64,000 nucleotides of DNA from CAYNZV01 sp965217095 (GCA_965217095.1 OZ244235.1:2852001-2916000); one strand, 5' to 3'; shown: positions 29,089 to 38,540, counted from the first letter of the stretch. The notes: generated by a model not told the origin, from the letters alone. Program-made: numbers and translations.

Positions 29089-30059
29089 TCATCGCGCCCC
29101 GGAAGAAATCCCGTTGTCCGCAACGAGGTTCCGGTGAAGAAGGTTCCGACCGACGAGGCGGGCGACGGTGTCGCACATCTGGTCGAGGGTGCCTGAGTCC
29201 CGGATGTTGTGCTTGCCAGCGAACTCGGAGACGTAGCGGTGAAGATGCTTCGGAGAAATCTTGTGGAAGGTTCCCTTGTGCGCCCGCTTGAGCATGGACC
29301 AGAAGCTCTCGATGCCGTTGGTGTGTGCTACGCCGCGCACGTACTCGGAAACAGAGTGCTTCACTGTCTCGTGGGGGGGTTCTCGATGCCCTCGTAGGCC
29401 GGTGCATCGTCGGTAAAGACTACGGCGTCAGGCTCCGCGTTGTCGGCCACGAATCCTTGCAGCGTTGCCTTGTCGGTGTCCTGCACAACCTTGGCACTTA
29501 CTTGGTTGGTGGCGCGGTCCTTAGCCCCGACAACAGCCGTCATGTCCACCGGGCCGCGCCCGACCGCTTCCTTGCGCTCGGCATTCGACTTATTCCGGCG
29601 CTTGCCGCCAACATAGGTATCGTCGAACTCTACCGGGCCGCTAAACGGATCATCGTTATCGGCTGCCCAAGCTTCACGGATACGGTGCAGCATAAACCAC
29701 GCCGTCGGTTGGCTCACGCCGATATCCCGGTGGAGCTTCATGCTCGAGACGCTTTTGAGGCTGGTCAGGCACAGGTATATGGCTATGGCCCACTTGCGCA
29801 TCGGGACGTTCGAGCGTGCAATCGGCGTACCCGTGCGCACCGAAAAGTAAGATCGGCAGTCCGTGCACCAGTAGGGCATCGGCTTCGCGTTCGGAACTTC
29901 CCGCGTGCGCACGCCGCCGCACTTGCCGCAGTACCGCCCAGTGGGCCAAAGGACGCTCTCGAACCACGCGACAGCCGCCTCTTCGGTCTGGAACATGTCA
30001 ATCATCTGAACGATGGTCAGTCCTTTGCGTTGGGCCTTGCCTGGTGCTTTGTGGGTCAT
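29089..30059 (-). pseudogene. IS1595-family (ISXO2-like) transposase, frameshifted
   Basis: The first part (30059 down to about 29370) has an N-terminal zinc ribbon (CGKCGG, YWCTDC), the first catalytic Asp in VEFDDTYVGGKRR and the second in VVFTDDAPAYEG. It then stops early as NPPTRQ. In another frame the sequence continues HETVKHSVSEYV, VAHTNGIESFWSMLKR and SPKHLHRYVSEF, supplying the third catalytic region. The shift lies at a run of seven C (minus strand, about 29371-29377). It may be a programmed or phase-variable slip, a decay mutation or a sequencing error. Confidence 0.88.
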
Positions 30060-30109
30060 TTTCTGTCTCCCCTCTTGATAGCAAAAATATAAGCCATGGA
30101 AGGCAGAAT

Positions 30110-30132
30110 GTCAAGTAAACTTTATAATCCCC
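30110..30132. repeat. Right terminal inverted repeat of the IS1595-type element
   Basis: The complement begins GGGGATTATAAA and ends TACTTGAC. Three central bases differ from the left end. Confidence 0.9.
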
Positions 30133-30140
30133 CTCATGAA
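30133..30140. repeat. Right target-site duplication of the IS1595-type element
   Basis: CTCATGAA, identical to 26830-26837. Removal of one copy with the element restores the reading frame. Confidence 0.92.
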
Positions 30141-31399
30141 GCTATCATCGAGCGTCTCCACGAGGCCGGCAAGAAGGCCTATATCAAGACCCGAATCAAC
30201 GACACTCACGTGGGCGGCCATCGATTCTGGTTCGATTACGCGGGCTCCCGCGCCCGTGGCACGGACGACTTCTTCTCGCATCCCGAGCTGATGCTGGGTT
30301 ACCTCGACCAGCGCGATGTCTCGGGCGGTTTCAGCCTGGCCAGCGATTTCGGCCTGGAGGAGGTGCGCACCCGCCGTCTCGCCGAAATCGAGGAGATTTG
30401 TGGCAGGTATGATCTGGACGGCCTCGAGATCAATTTTTGCCGCAGCTATCGCCTTTTCAAACGCAACGAAATAGACAAGGGCCGGGACCTGTTGACCGAT
30501 TTCTTTCGGCAGATACGTCGCATTCTCGATCGGTTGGGCGAGGAGCGCGGCAGACGCCTTCAAGCCATAGTCCGTTTCCATGTAGGCTGTGGCACCGAGC
30601 GCCAGTATCAGGACATGGAGTATGAAGAGGGTGCGGACATCATCCGCTGGATGCGCGAGGAACTCGTGGACATAGTGGTTCCCACCGTGCCCGTAGCGGC
30701 CTCGGAAGGAGCCCGCTACATAGCGAAATATGTGGAGGCGGCACAGGGCCTGGCGTGTTCCGTCTTCGCGGGGACTCGCAATCCGAATCACGACGATCTC
30801 GCCCTTCGTCCCGTCACCAAAGAGATACTGCGGGCCCAAATATGCTCCTACGAGAGTGTCGGGGTTGACGGGGTCTACCACTGGTGGCCTCGCATCGACC
30901 CCGCCCACGCCAATTGGGAGCTCCTGAAAGAAATAGGCGATCCGCCAAAGCTGGCCGCGGGAGACAAACATCATGTCGCCTCCGAGAACCTGCCACTACC
31001 GCTCTCTGATGGCAGCAACACCGTGCCTTTTCTGGTGACCGACGATCTGCTCGATGCCGAAGCCAAAGGAGAACTCGGCGAGGTGCGCCTGCGCTTGCGT
31101 TTTCTGCATCTAAGACCCGGAGACGAGTTTGAATGCCAGGTCAACGGCGAGCCCGTGCCTCCGGAGGCCTTCAGAGCAGCTTTGTTTCCCGCCGAAGCGT
31201 ATGTCTCCGGTCGTCTCGATGCGATCCTTTCGGGTGCGACCCTCCCCATTCGGGGGGACAACATGCTTACCATCTCGGTGAAGAAGAGGGATGCCGCTGC
31301 GGCGAAGGCACCGGACGATCGTCGACGCCTCGGCGAGTTGATCCTGAGAAATGTAGAACTGACGGTGCGCTACAGAGGACGAAGCCAACGGGGCTGACC

Positions 31400-33127
31400 A
31401 TGGGTGCTGCAGACGATCGCTATCGCATGTTCGTTGCCGACAGTGGGCTGCAGTGGCAGGGACCGGCCTATCTGCCCACTGACTGCCCGCCGGAAGTGCG
31501 CGTCGAAATGGCGTGCGAGCGGATCTTGAACGACTTCGTCTATCCCTTTGTCAGCTCGGGTACGGATGCCCTGATATTCCGCGTCGATGCGGGCAATCAG
31601 TTTCTGTGTTACGACACCCGGGTGGGCGAGCCAGTAACAGCCATCCAAAGCCGCCTGGAGAACGACTATGGGTTGACACCGCGCAGCGCCGGCGGTCCGG
31701 AGTATGTCTCCTTCCCCCACGCGCTGGGCTGGTGGCGTCTGGCCGAGAATTTCAGGCTTTTCCAGGAGCACGGTTTCGATCCTTGGACGACCATCATCGA
31801 AGCGGCTCATCGGCAGGGGATCGAGGTTTTCCTGGAGCTGCAGATAAATCGCGCCGATCCGGCGATACATTACCTCGATGGCTCAGGAGTTCCAGGCAGC
31901 TGTTTCGCCCTCGAGCACAGCGAATATCTGCTCGGTTACGATTGCCATCGCACCGATCTCAGCGGGACGGAGTCAGAGGCGTACCGAGCGATGTATCAGA
32001 GCCCGGTCCCCGATGGCGATACCCACTCCAAGCCCGAAACCGCGTTCTGTCAGTGTCTGGATTTTGGGCGTACGGAGGTTCGTGAGTTGCGTCTGGCGAC
32101 CATAGAGGAGGTCTGCCGGCGTTATGAGATCGACGGCCTCGAGATCAACTTCTGCTTCGATCCCCATTTCTTCAGGAAGGACCAGGTTGACGGCGCCCAG
32201 ATCATGTCGGAGTTCATGTCCTCGGCAAAAGCCGCTATGGACAGCATCGGAAGTGAGCGTGGTCGTAGCATTCGGCTAATGGCGCGGTTTTTCGCTCACA
32301 AGGGTCTCGAGTTCTTGCGTCGGCAAGTTGGTCTCGATGTGACCCGCTGGATCGACGACAAGTCGGTGGATATTCTGGCGCCGGTCGGATCCACTACCGC
32401 GGTGGAGCATGTCAACGGAGTGGAGCAGTGTGTGGCAGCCGTCCGCGGTACCGACTGCCAGGTACTGGGCTGCTTCAGCGAAATTATGAGCGATCAGTTC
32501 ACCCAGATACGTCCGAGCACAGAGATGCTGCAGGCTGCAAACTCGCTGTATCGCAGCGCTGGCGTCGACGGTCTTCACGTGTGGTGGCCCCGTCACCAGA
32601 GCGCATCGAGCGACTTCCAGCAGCCCGAAGACTACAGCCTGCTGCGCGACCTCAAGTCCAGTTCCTCATGTGCGAGGTTCGACAAACATTATCTGCTGTT
32701 CGATCAGCTGCCGCAACGGCTGGAAGAGGGAAACCAGTACGCTGTCGAGTTGAGGGTCGGGGATGATCTGGCATCGGCGTGCGCTCAGAAGACCATCGAG
32801 CAGATGATTCTCGTAATAGGCCTGCGCCATCTCACTTCCGACGATGACGTCGTTTTCAGTTGCAACGGCAAGACCATCCCTCCCGAGGATTTCATCGAAC
32901 CGGACTTTCCTTTGATCTGGTACTGCGTCGGTCGCCTGGAGATATCGCTGCAGGAAGGCAGTTTGAAACAGGGAAGGAACGAAATTGGCATAGGCGTAAA
33001 CCGCCACGTGCCCGATGCCGAAGGCATGACCCTCGATGCCGACGATCCGCGGCGTCCGGACCAGCTGATTTTTACGAACCTGGAGTTGATCATGAAATAC
33101 CGCGAGGTGAAAGTGCCAGGAAGGTGA
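31400..33127 (+). CDS. TIM-barrel glycosidase-like protein 2
   Basis: The 575-aa protein is paralogous to the split gene just upstream. The barrel (about 30-360) includes HALGWWRLAENFRLF, FDPWTTIIEAAHRQG, RYEIDGLEINFCFDP and IDDKSVDILAPV; the pattern resembles the glycosyl-hydrolase-like GHL10/DUF families with an acidic residue in DGLEINF as a candidate catalytic residue. A beta-rich C-terminal domain (about 420-570) follows. ATG 31400 lies 2 bp after the preceding stop, so translation was probably coupled; the frame is open further upstream to 31133 only by overlap. No signal peptide. Confidence 0.78.
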   Translation: MGAADDRYRMFVADSGLQWQGPAYLPTDCPPEVRVEMACERILNDFVYPFVSSGTDALIFRVDAGNQFLCYDTRVGEPVTAIQSRLENDYGLTPRSAGGPEYVSFPHALGWWRLAENFRLFQEHGFDPWTTIIEAAHRQGIEVFLELQINRADPAIHYLDGSGVPGSCFALEHSEYLLGYDCHRTDLSGTESEAYRAMYQSPVPDGDTHSKPETAFCQCLDFGRTEVRELRLATIEEVCRRYEIDGLEINFCFDPHFFRKDQVDGAQIMSEFMSSAKAAMDSIGSERGRSIRLMARFFAHKGLEFLRRQVGLDVTRWIDDKSVDILAPVGSTTAVEHVNGVEQCVAAVRGTDCQVLGCFSEIMSDQFTQIRPSTEMLQAANSLYRSAGVDGLHVWWPRHQSASSDFQQPEDYSLLRDLKSSSSCARFDKHYLLFDQLPQRLEEGNQYAVELRVGDDLASACAQKTIEQMILVIGLRHLTSDDDVVFSCNGKTIPPEDFIEPDFPLIWYCVGRLEISLQEGSLKQGRNEIGIGVNRHVPDAEGMTLDADDPRRPDQLIFTNLELIMKYREVKVPGR

Positions 33128-33131
33128 AGCT

Positions 33132-34565
33132 ATGGGCGACAACAACGAATTCTCCGTCCCACGAGGACAGCGGCAGTTGTTCATCGACGACCACGGTGTC
33201 GCACAGCTGGAGGGGGTGACCCGTGTCTTGCACCAGCCGTCGAAGAAGGGTACGGTCATTCGGCCCGACTTCGCCAAGGGCGAAAGAGGCGTACAGACTC
33301 GAAGCACGCCCTATTGGGATACATCTGCTGAGCTGTTTCGGCTGCTGGCCGATTCGGTCTGGTACGAAAGCGTTGACGGCCTGCACTGGGGCCGCAGCGA
33401 GAAGCAGTTCGAGAGCGGCGATGATACGCCTGCGTATTGCGTTCTCTACAGCGAAACGGAGCCCGATCCCGCTCGCCGCTACAAAGGTTTCACCATGCAC
33501 ACCATCGACCCGGCGACGGGCAGGGTCGTGCGCGACGACTCCGAGATGGTCGATCCACAGGGCAAGCCGTGGCCGGGCAAGAAATTCGAGATGCTCCTCG
33601 ATTTCGTCGTGTCGCCGAATGGGTATGATTGGCGACGACTAGACTGCTCCATTCCCAGCTTTGACGAGCAGAACCTCAGCTACGATCCCCTGGGCAAGCA
33701 GTACATCGTCTCCTTGAAGCGCAGCGGCACCTACGGTCGCTCCCATGCCATCACCACCAGTCCGGACTTCGAAAACTGGACCGATCCGGTACTGGCGATT
33801 CAGACGGACGATCTGGATCAGGAGCTGGGAAGGGTACACATCGAGGAGCTGCTGCAGACTGCCAACGCCGACTACCTTCGGCCCTTTCCCAACACCGTCG
33901 CATGGCATTGGCAGAACGTCGACATCTACAACGCCGGGGTCTTTCGCTACGAAGGCATTTTTCTCGCGCTGCCGGCGATCTACCACGCCCGCGGCGAGCG
34001 CTGGACGAGCCACGCCTTGCGCTTCACGCTGATTCAGATGTGGCACAGCCGCGATCTCTACAACTGGGAGCGTGCCGCCAACCGGCAGACCTTCATGCGC
34101 TGGTCACCACTGGGCAGCGGCGCCTACGACCTTACCAAGAACATGCCCCCGTCCTACCCGTTGGTGCGGGGGGACGAGCTGTGGTTTTACTACACGGGCG
34201 GCAAGGAGTACTCGGACTATCAGAACCCGGCTTCAGACCACTTCGCCGTTTGCCTGGCCGTCCTGCGACGCGACGGATTTATCTCGCTGGACGCTGGTGG
34301 GGAGCTGGGATCGGTAACCACGGAGCCGTTTTTATTGCCCGAGGGTGGCCTGTGGGTCAACGCGGACGCACGGCGCGGGCAGATTGGAGTCGAGGTACTG
34401 GAGGCCGAGGGTAAGGTGACCGCGGCGTCGGCACATTTGGAAGCGGATCATCGCCGCGTACAGGTGCAGTGGGTCGAAGGGGATTTCTCGGCAACCGCGG
34501 GCGCGCCAGTCCAGCTCCGCTTCTCGCTGCGGAACGCATCTCTGTATTCCTACTGGATCGAATAG
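33132..34565 (+). CDS. Glycosidase-like beta-propeller protein (type B, copy 2)
   Basis: The 477-aa protein is closely similar end to end to the product of 3812-5230, sharing RQLFIDDHGV-type start, VLHQPSKKG, VDPQGKPWPG, DDLDQELGR, YLRPFPNT, KNMPPSYPLVRGDELWFYY (19 residues) and a C-terminus LYSYWIE. Blade motif SVDGLHW and SPNGYDW mark the GH32/43-like propeller. It starts 4 bp after the TIM-barrel gene and is the last gene of the operon that begins at the membrane protein at 24372. An island of mobile debris begins directly after its stop. Confidence 0.82.
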   Translation: MGDNNEFSVPRGQRQLFIDDHGVAQLEGVTRVLHQPSKKGTVIRPDFAKGERGVQTRSTPYWDTSAELFRLLADSVWYESVDGLHWGRSEKQFESGDDTPAYCVLYSETEPDPARRYKGFTMHTIDPATGRVVRDDSEMVDPQGKPWPGKKFEMLLDFVVSPNGYDWRRLDCSIPSFDEQNLSYDPLGKQYIVSLKRSGTYGRSHAITTSPDFENWTDPVLAIQTDDLDQELGRVHIEELLQTANADYLRPFPNTVAWHWQNVDIYNAGVFRYEGIFLALPAIYHARGERWTSHALRFTLIQMWHSRDLYNWERAANRQTFMRWSPLGSGAYDLTKNMPPSYPLVRGDELWFYYTGGKEYSDYQNPASDHFAVCLAVLRRDGFISLDAGGELGSVTTEPFLLPEGGLWVNADARRGQIGVEVLEAEGKVTAASAHLEADHRRVQVQWVEGDFSATAGAPVQLRFSLRNASLYSYWIE

Positions 34566-34567
34566 AG

Positions 34568-34600
34568 CTAATCCAGCCGAAAGGTGGTCCGGCCATAAAG
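34568..34600 (-). pseudogene. 3'-end remnant of a sialidase-like gene at the island's left edge
   Basis: Read on the minus strand this stretch gives F-M-A-G, then with one inserted base T-T-F-R-L-D-stop, matching the C-terminus RFIAGTTFRID-stop of the sialidase-like gene at 48741-50093. In nucleotides it aligns with 48741-48773 in the same orientation at about 27 of 33 columns. The changes look like codon-wise divergence (TTT for TTC, CTG for ATA). It is short, so chance similarity is possible but unlikely given its position. Confidence 0.5.
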
Positions 34601-34602
34601 TG

Positions 34603-35228
34603 TGCTAGCTCAGGAAGGCGCTGTTAATGAAGTCTTTTTGTGCGCCTGGGCGATTACTACAGAGGGACACAAAGTGCTTTTGTCGCTGGCGCTGGGCAAC
34701 AAAGAGAGTTACGACGCCTGGCTTGGCTTCCTTCGCGACCTGGTCCGTGCCGCTCACCGTCACCAGCGATGGCGCTCCTGGGCTGTTGCGTGCATCGACG
34801 AGGTGTGGCCGAAGAGCTGGCGCCTCCGCTGTTGGGTACACCGCATGCTCAACTTCAAAGCGAAGGTGTCCGATCATCTGTGGCCCGAAGTCAAAGCCCA
34901 TCTGCAGGCCATTCGAGATGCCCCTACCCGCGAAGCCGGTGAAGCCACCGCCCGCGATGTGTTGAAACGCTTTCGCAAAGACTGTCCGAGTCTGCGCGCC
35001 GCCCTCAGCGACGACCTGGAGGCCTTGCTCAATCACCTATGCGTCCCCTGGCGCCACCGAAAACACGTAAGCATCACCAATCTCATTGAACGGAGTTTCG
35101 TCGAAGAGCGACGACGTACGAAAACCATACCTCGCTGCTTCACCGAAAAAAGCTGCTTGAAGCTCGTGCACGCGACGTTGATCCGCGCCGCCGACACCTG
35201 GCAGCGTATCGGTATTGCGGCGACCTAA
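34603..35228 (+). pseudogene. IS256-family transposase remnant
   Basis: The C-terminal half of a mutator-type transposase remains: NEVFLCAWAITTEGHKVLL, ALGNKESYDAWLGFLRDLV, then in another frame TVTSDGAPGLLRA (containing a catalytic Asp), then back in the first frame IDEVWPKSWRLRCWVHRM and ITNLIERSFVEERRRTK with the final Glu region. At least two frame changes and loss of roughly the first 150 residues show it is dead. It starts right beside the sialidase remnant and may have helped form the island boundary. Confidence 0.82.
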
Positions 35229-35511
35229 CAGGCCCAGCTTAACCTCCTCGGAGTTGAACATCGCGCCCGCTAACGAAATACGCGCCATAGCCTGATCGGA
35301 AGATTTTCACGCTGCGGCTACTTTTGCAGAACTCTCAGGACTTGACCTGCTCAAATGTCATATAAATTTAAAATTAGCATTAATGTCTTGCGTTATCGCA
35401 TAATAATGTATTTATTCGCGTATCCTTCTCTAAAAAGCAAGGCAGTCATCCTCTTTGTTGTCGACGCGGCTAAAAATTTTCCAATGCCCCCCATTTGAGA
35501 ACGTGAGGAGA
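35229..35511. other. A+T-rich spacer, no gene seen
   Basis: This stretch becomes clearly A+T-rich from about 35340 (for example TATAAATTTAAAATTAGC). It probably carries the promoter of the exported protein that follows, but I cannot pick a definite -35/-10 pair. The base composition differs sharply from the catabolic genes to the left. Confidence 0.4.
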
Positions 35512-36168
35512 ATGACTCATCCCAGGTATGGAGCCCTCGTAGTTGCTTTGCTCTCGGTTGTCTGTGTGCCTTCGCAGATTTTGTCCGCTTCAGAAGGAGA
35601 AGCTACTGATACGGCGAGAATAGTGGAGTCCGCCGGGGAGGATACGAGAAACGCTCAGCGCTTGCTGAATGAAACGCAAAGTTCATTGAACGAACTAAGG
35701 GCGTCGTTGGTGGAAGAGAACGAGGATTCGGAAAGGATTGATCGCCTGAAATTCGGCGTGGGACTTGGATGGCGATGGATTCAGGGTCAAAAGATTGACA
35801 AAGGTATCGATGCAAGGATCGAATCACAGGATTCAACTCTGTCCATAAGCGTTGGTGGTCAACACAGGTTTGTGGTCTCTGGACGAATGATGGCATTTCC
35901 ATTTGCGCAGTCCCAGGGTACTCGCTGGAGTTGGCATAACCTCGGATTTGTCGCAAATCTTGATCTTTTGGATCTCGGAAAATCTGTGGGAAACGAAAAA
36001 ACTATGCTTGAAGGAGGGGGGATCGGCCTGGCGTATGAATTTGAGAATTCAGTATGGATTTCAATAACGCTCGAGAAACTAAATAGTCGGACTCCTCGAG
36101 ATCATCTGCTAAAACCGATAACCAGGCAGATTCAATACGTTGGTCTTAGCCGTCGTCTTAAATCATGA
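35512..36168 (+). CDS. Small exported protein, coiled-coil plus beta-barrel-like domain, copy 1
   Basis: The 218-aa protein starts at ATG 35512 after GAGGAG, with a signal-like segment YGALVVALLSVVCVP ending near SASEG. A short helical region (residues 25-75, LLNETQSSLNELRASLVEEN) is followed by a beta-rich domain: FGVGLGWRWIQGQKI, WSWHNLGFVANLDL, GGGIGLAYEFENSVW. The next gene has the same plan (GLSTGWRWIKDAKV, WSMRNIGFVTNIDL, GGIGLAYQFHNDFW), so they are tandem paralogs. Probably periplasmic or outer-membrane; function unknown. A+T content suggests foreign origin. Confidence 0.7.
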   Translation: MTHPRYGALVVALLSVVCVPSQILSASEGEATDTARIVESAGEDTRNAQRLLNETQSSLNELRASLVEENEDSERIDRLKFGVGLGWRWIQGQKIDKGIDARIESQDSTLSISVGGQHRFVVSGRMMAFPFAQSQGTRWSWHNLGFVANLDLLDLGKSVGNEKTMLEGGGIGLAYEFENSVWISITLEKLNSRTPRDHLLKPITRQIQYVGLSRRLKS

Positions 36169-36255
36169 AGTCGTGAAGGTGCTCGGTGATTGGTTTCGCA
36201 AACCGCAATAGGTCTTGGGCATGTGCACGACTTCAACAATTCAACAGGAGGACAA

Positions 36256-37073
36256 ATGAAAGAGTTTATTAAGTTCAACGGAACACTGGTCATAGCGATT
36301 GTCATTTGGTCGCTCTGCGGTGCTATTCCGGCCAATTCCCAGGATGCCAAGGAAAGTGCAGAAGCAGCAAAAGAGCAAGCAGAGGAAGCACAAGAAAAGG
36401 CCGAGAAGGCAGAAGAAAAGGCCGAGAAAGCTACGGAAAATTCGGAATCTGCAAAAAAGGCAGCGGAAGAAGCGAAGGAGGCCAATGAGGAGACAAAGAA
36501 AACATTGGGTGACCTGATAGACAGGTTGGAAGGGCAGAGGTCGCTGAGAATCGGGCTGAGCACAGGATGGCGTTGGATCAAGGACGCGAAAGTAGATGGT
36601 CGGCTTGACCCGAGCATAAGCCCAACGGACTCACTCTTGTATATTCAGAATGGCGATAGAGGCAGTTTCGTCATATCCATGAACCTGATGTCTTTCCCTT
36701 GGTTGGAAACCAAACCAAAACGATGGTCAATGCGGAACATCGGTTTCGTCACAAACATCGATTTGGTGGAAGTTGCCGGAAGCGGTGAAAATGGAATTTT
36801 TAATTCGAGCGTCGACGGCGGTATCGGATTGGCGTATCAGTTTCACAATGACTTCTGGATTGCTGCAACTCTTGAAAAGTTTCAAAATCGGACACCTCGG
36901 AAACACTTGATCGACCGGAAGGGGAAAATGTGAAAGACGAAGGTCAGGTCGTGCTAGATTTGAAGCGTGGAGATAACAACCTGTTTCGGGATGACAACAT
37001 AACCACAATCGGACTCAGCTTCGTGTTCAACCCTAGGTTTATCTTCGGAAACTTTGAGAATCCCGAGCAATAG
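36256..37073 (+). pseudogene. Small exported protein, coiled-coil plus beta-barrel-like domain, copy 2, probably frameshifted near its end
   Basis: AGGAGG precedes ATG 36256. A signal segment (LVIAIVIWSLCGAIPANS) leads to a Lys/Glu/Ala-rich helix of about 55 residues made of near-repeats (AEEAQEKAEKAEEKAEKA), an obvious coiled coil, then the beta-rich domain shared with the preceding gene. The frame stops at 36933 just after a GGGGAAAA run. In the next frame the sequence continues open to TAG 37071 with barrel-like text (TTIGLSFVFNPRFIFGNF), so one base change or a slip at the run probably cut the original C-terminus. The shortened protein might still be made. Confidence 0.62.
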
Positions 37074-37117
37074 GCCGTCTTGGGCAAAACTTGGTCACAT
37101 GGGAACGGTTCTTTGAT

Positions 37118-37795
37118 GCAGCCAACTGACCGACAACCTGTACAGTGATGGTAATTACCTGACAGTCGCCCCTGCTGGGCGTGGGTTTAGGCGGCCTTCG
37201 AGAAACTCGCCAAAAGCGAGGCTATGGCACGCGTGGTTTGAAGGATGGAAGGAAATGGTGACTCCCGATGCCTTCCTGATTCCACTGATTCCCGTGATAG
37301 GCAATCACGAGGTAGATGGAGGATACAGGAAAAAACCCAGAGACGCCCCATTCTTCTACCGCGTCTTCGCTCATAGACATAAGAGAAGCTACAACCTATG
37401 GGAGTTTGGCACCTACCTACGAATCATTACCCTCGACAGCAACCACACTCAAAAAGTACACGGGCGTCAGAAGTACTGGCTCGAGCGAACCCTGCAAACC
37501 AGCTCTGACTGCCCAAATTGCTCTGCGGTCTATCATGCCAGCCTACCCTTCATACCGGCAGTTCAATTACACACACAGCAGAGCGGTCCGAAGCCACTGG
37601 GTGCCGCTTTTCGAGAAATCCGGCATCCAGGTGTGCTTCGAGCACCACGACCACCGGTACAAGCGAGCGAGAGTCCTCGATAACAGGAAGAATGACAACG
37701 GCATCCTCTACTTCGGTGGTGGAGCCTGGGTCAAGCTCAGGAGCAAGACCAATAGATCACGATTGCTGGAGCGGACATCACAAGCCGAAACGTGA
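37118..37795 (+). pseudogene. Purple-acid-phosphatase-like metallophosphoesterase remnant
   Basis: One frame has WHAWFEGWKEMVTPDAFL then IPVIGNHEVDGG, containing the GNHE metal motif, and KYWLERTLQ. Near 37545 the sense moves to another frame: PAYPSYRQFNYTHS, HWVPLFEKSGIQVCFEHHDHRYKR, where HDH replaces the usual G-H-x-H metal motif, followed by ILYFGGGAW. The first third of the family, with the initial D-x-H motif, is lost; only DNLYSDGN at about 37130 may derive from it. The gene is inactive. Confidence 0.75.
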
Positions 37796-38540
37796 TTCAG
37801 GTTACGTTGACTAAGACTAGGCGGTCCTTCAAGATTTCAGACTCGACAGTGGGTCGTCTGAGGTCTACTTTCTCAGTAAATAAAGACACTTACCAATCCA
37901 ATTACGCATTCACTCAAATGGTGCTGCGACTGGCTCATGGAAGGCACACCAACGTGAACTGAGCACCTCTCAGGGTGGCCGATTCGTCGACTGAAACTAC
38001 CCATTCTGGTGCATCTGCGGGTGGCCGCACGGAATCGTTGTCAAGTCGGACAAGACTATGCCGATCGGAATGTTCGAGTCGGGTTGATGCGCCTTTAAAT
38101 TTACACACCGGAGCAGAATCATGCGAGGCAAACGTGACGTAAAGGACAGTGAGACGTCTGAAGATGGCGGGCGCGCGAAAGAGCGCCAACGTCAATACAG
38201 GGTATCTCGCGGGCTACCACCAATACCGGAGGAGTGTACCGAAAAACCAGGACTAAATTCTTCAGCGAAAGAGGACAATGAAGAGAACAGTGAAGAGGAA
38301 GGCGCGAATACCGCCACCACCCAGCCATAGGAAGAGACAGCAATGCGTCGAGAAAGCGAACCACGGAGACCTACCCCGCAAGGAGGGAAAGCACTAGCCC
38401 GCGTTCGGAATTTCCATGAACTCCGGGGTATTCAATCGCCAGACCTGACAACCACTCCAATCATCCGAGCCGCAGGTACACTATCTCAGCAACCGTTAAG
38501 CACTGAGCAACTTCCATACAGCCGTCGGGATTAACTGACG
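37796..38540. other. Stretch without a convincing gene
   Basis: Two short open frames occur (38121-38330, 69 aa, Glu/Lys-rich; 38343-38534, 63 aa), but neither has a good ribosome-binding site or recognisable motif, and the codon pattern is unremarkable. Nothing else is apparent. It is best treated as decayed spacer between two broken genes. Confidence 0.4.

Larger units (their letters stand above)
26838..30132. mobile_element. IS1595-family transposon with passenger genes
   Basis: The 3295-bp element is bounded by imperfect 23-bp inverted repeats (26838-26860 and 30110-30132; both begin GGGGATTATAAA and end TACTTGAC, with three mismatches between). It is flanked by a perfect 8-bp direct repeat CTCATGAA (26830-26837 and 30133-30140), the target-duplication length known for IS1595. 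It contains a transposase reading leftward at the right end, a methyltransferase-HNH gene, a 77-aa gene and a rightward small membrane-protein gene. IS1595 members with passenger genes are known. Confidence 0.93.
26458..31397 (+). pseudogene. TIM-barrel glycosidase-like gene 1, split by an IS1595-family transposon and frameshifted
   Basis: The 5' part (26458-26837) and 3' part (30141-31397) rejoin in frame if bases 26838-30140 are removed, giving REVGWDPHE followed by AIIERLHEAGKKAYIK. This matches FQEHGFDPW then TTIIEAAHRQG in the intact paralog at 31400-33127. In the 5' part the frame also shifts near 26609: FVEP is read in one frame and IVDCVEGVTYRI in another, consistent with one missing base. 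The 3' part holds the barrel motif LDGLEINFC and a C-terminal beta domain. An ATG inside the right transposon end (30096) could start a truncated product of the 3' half. Confidence 0.9.

Noticed and set aside
38121..38534. Two small genes of 69 and 63 aa
   Set aside because: No ribosome-binding sites, motifs or sensible context; treated as spacer.
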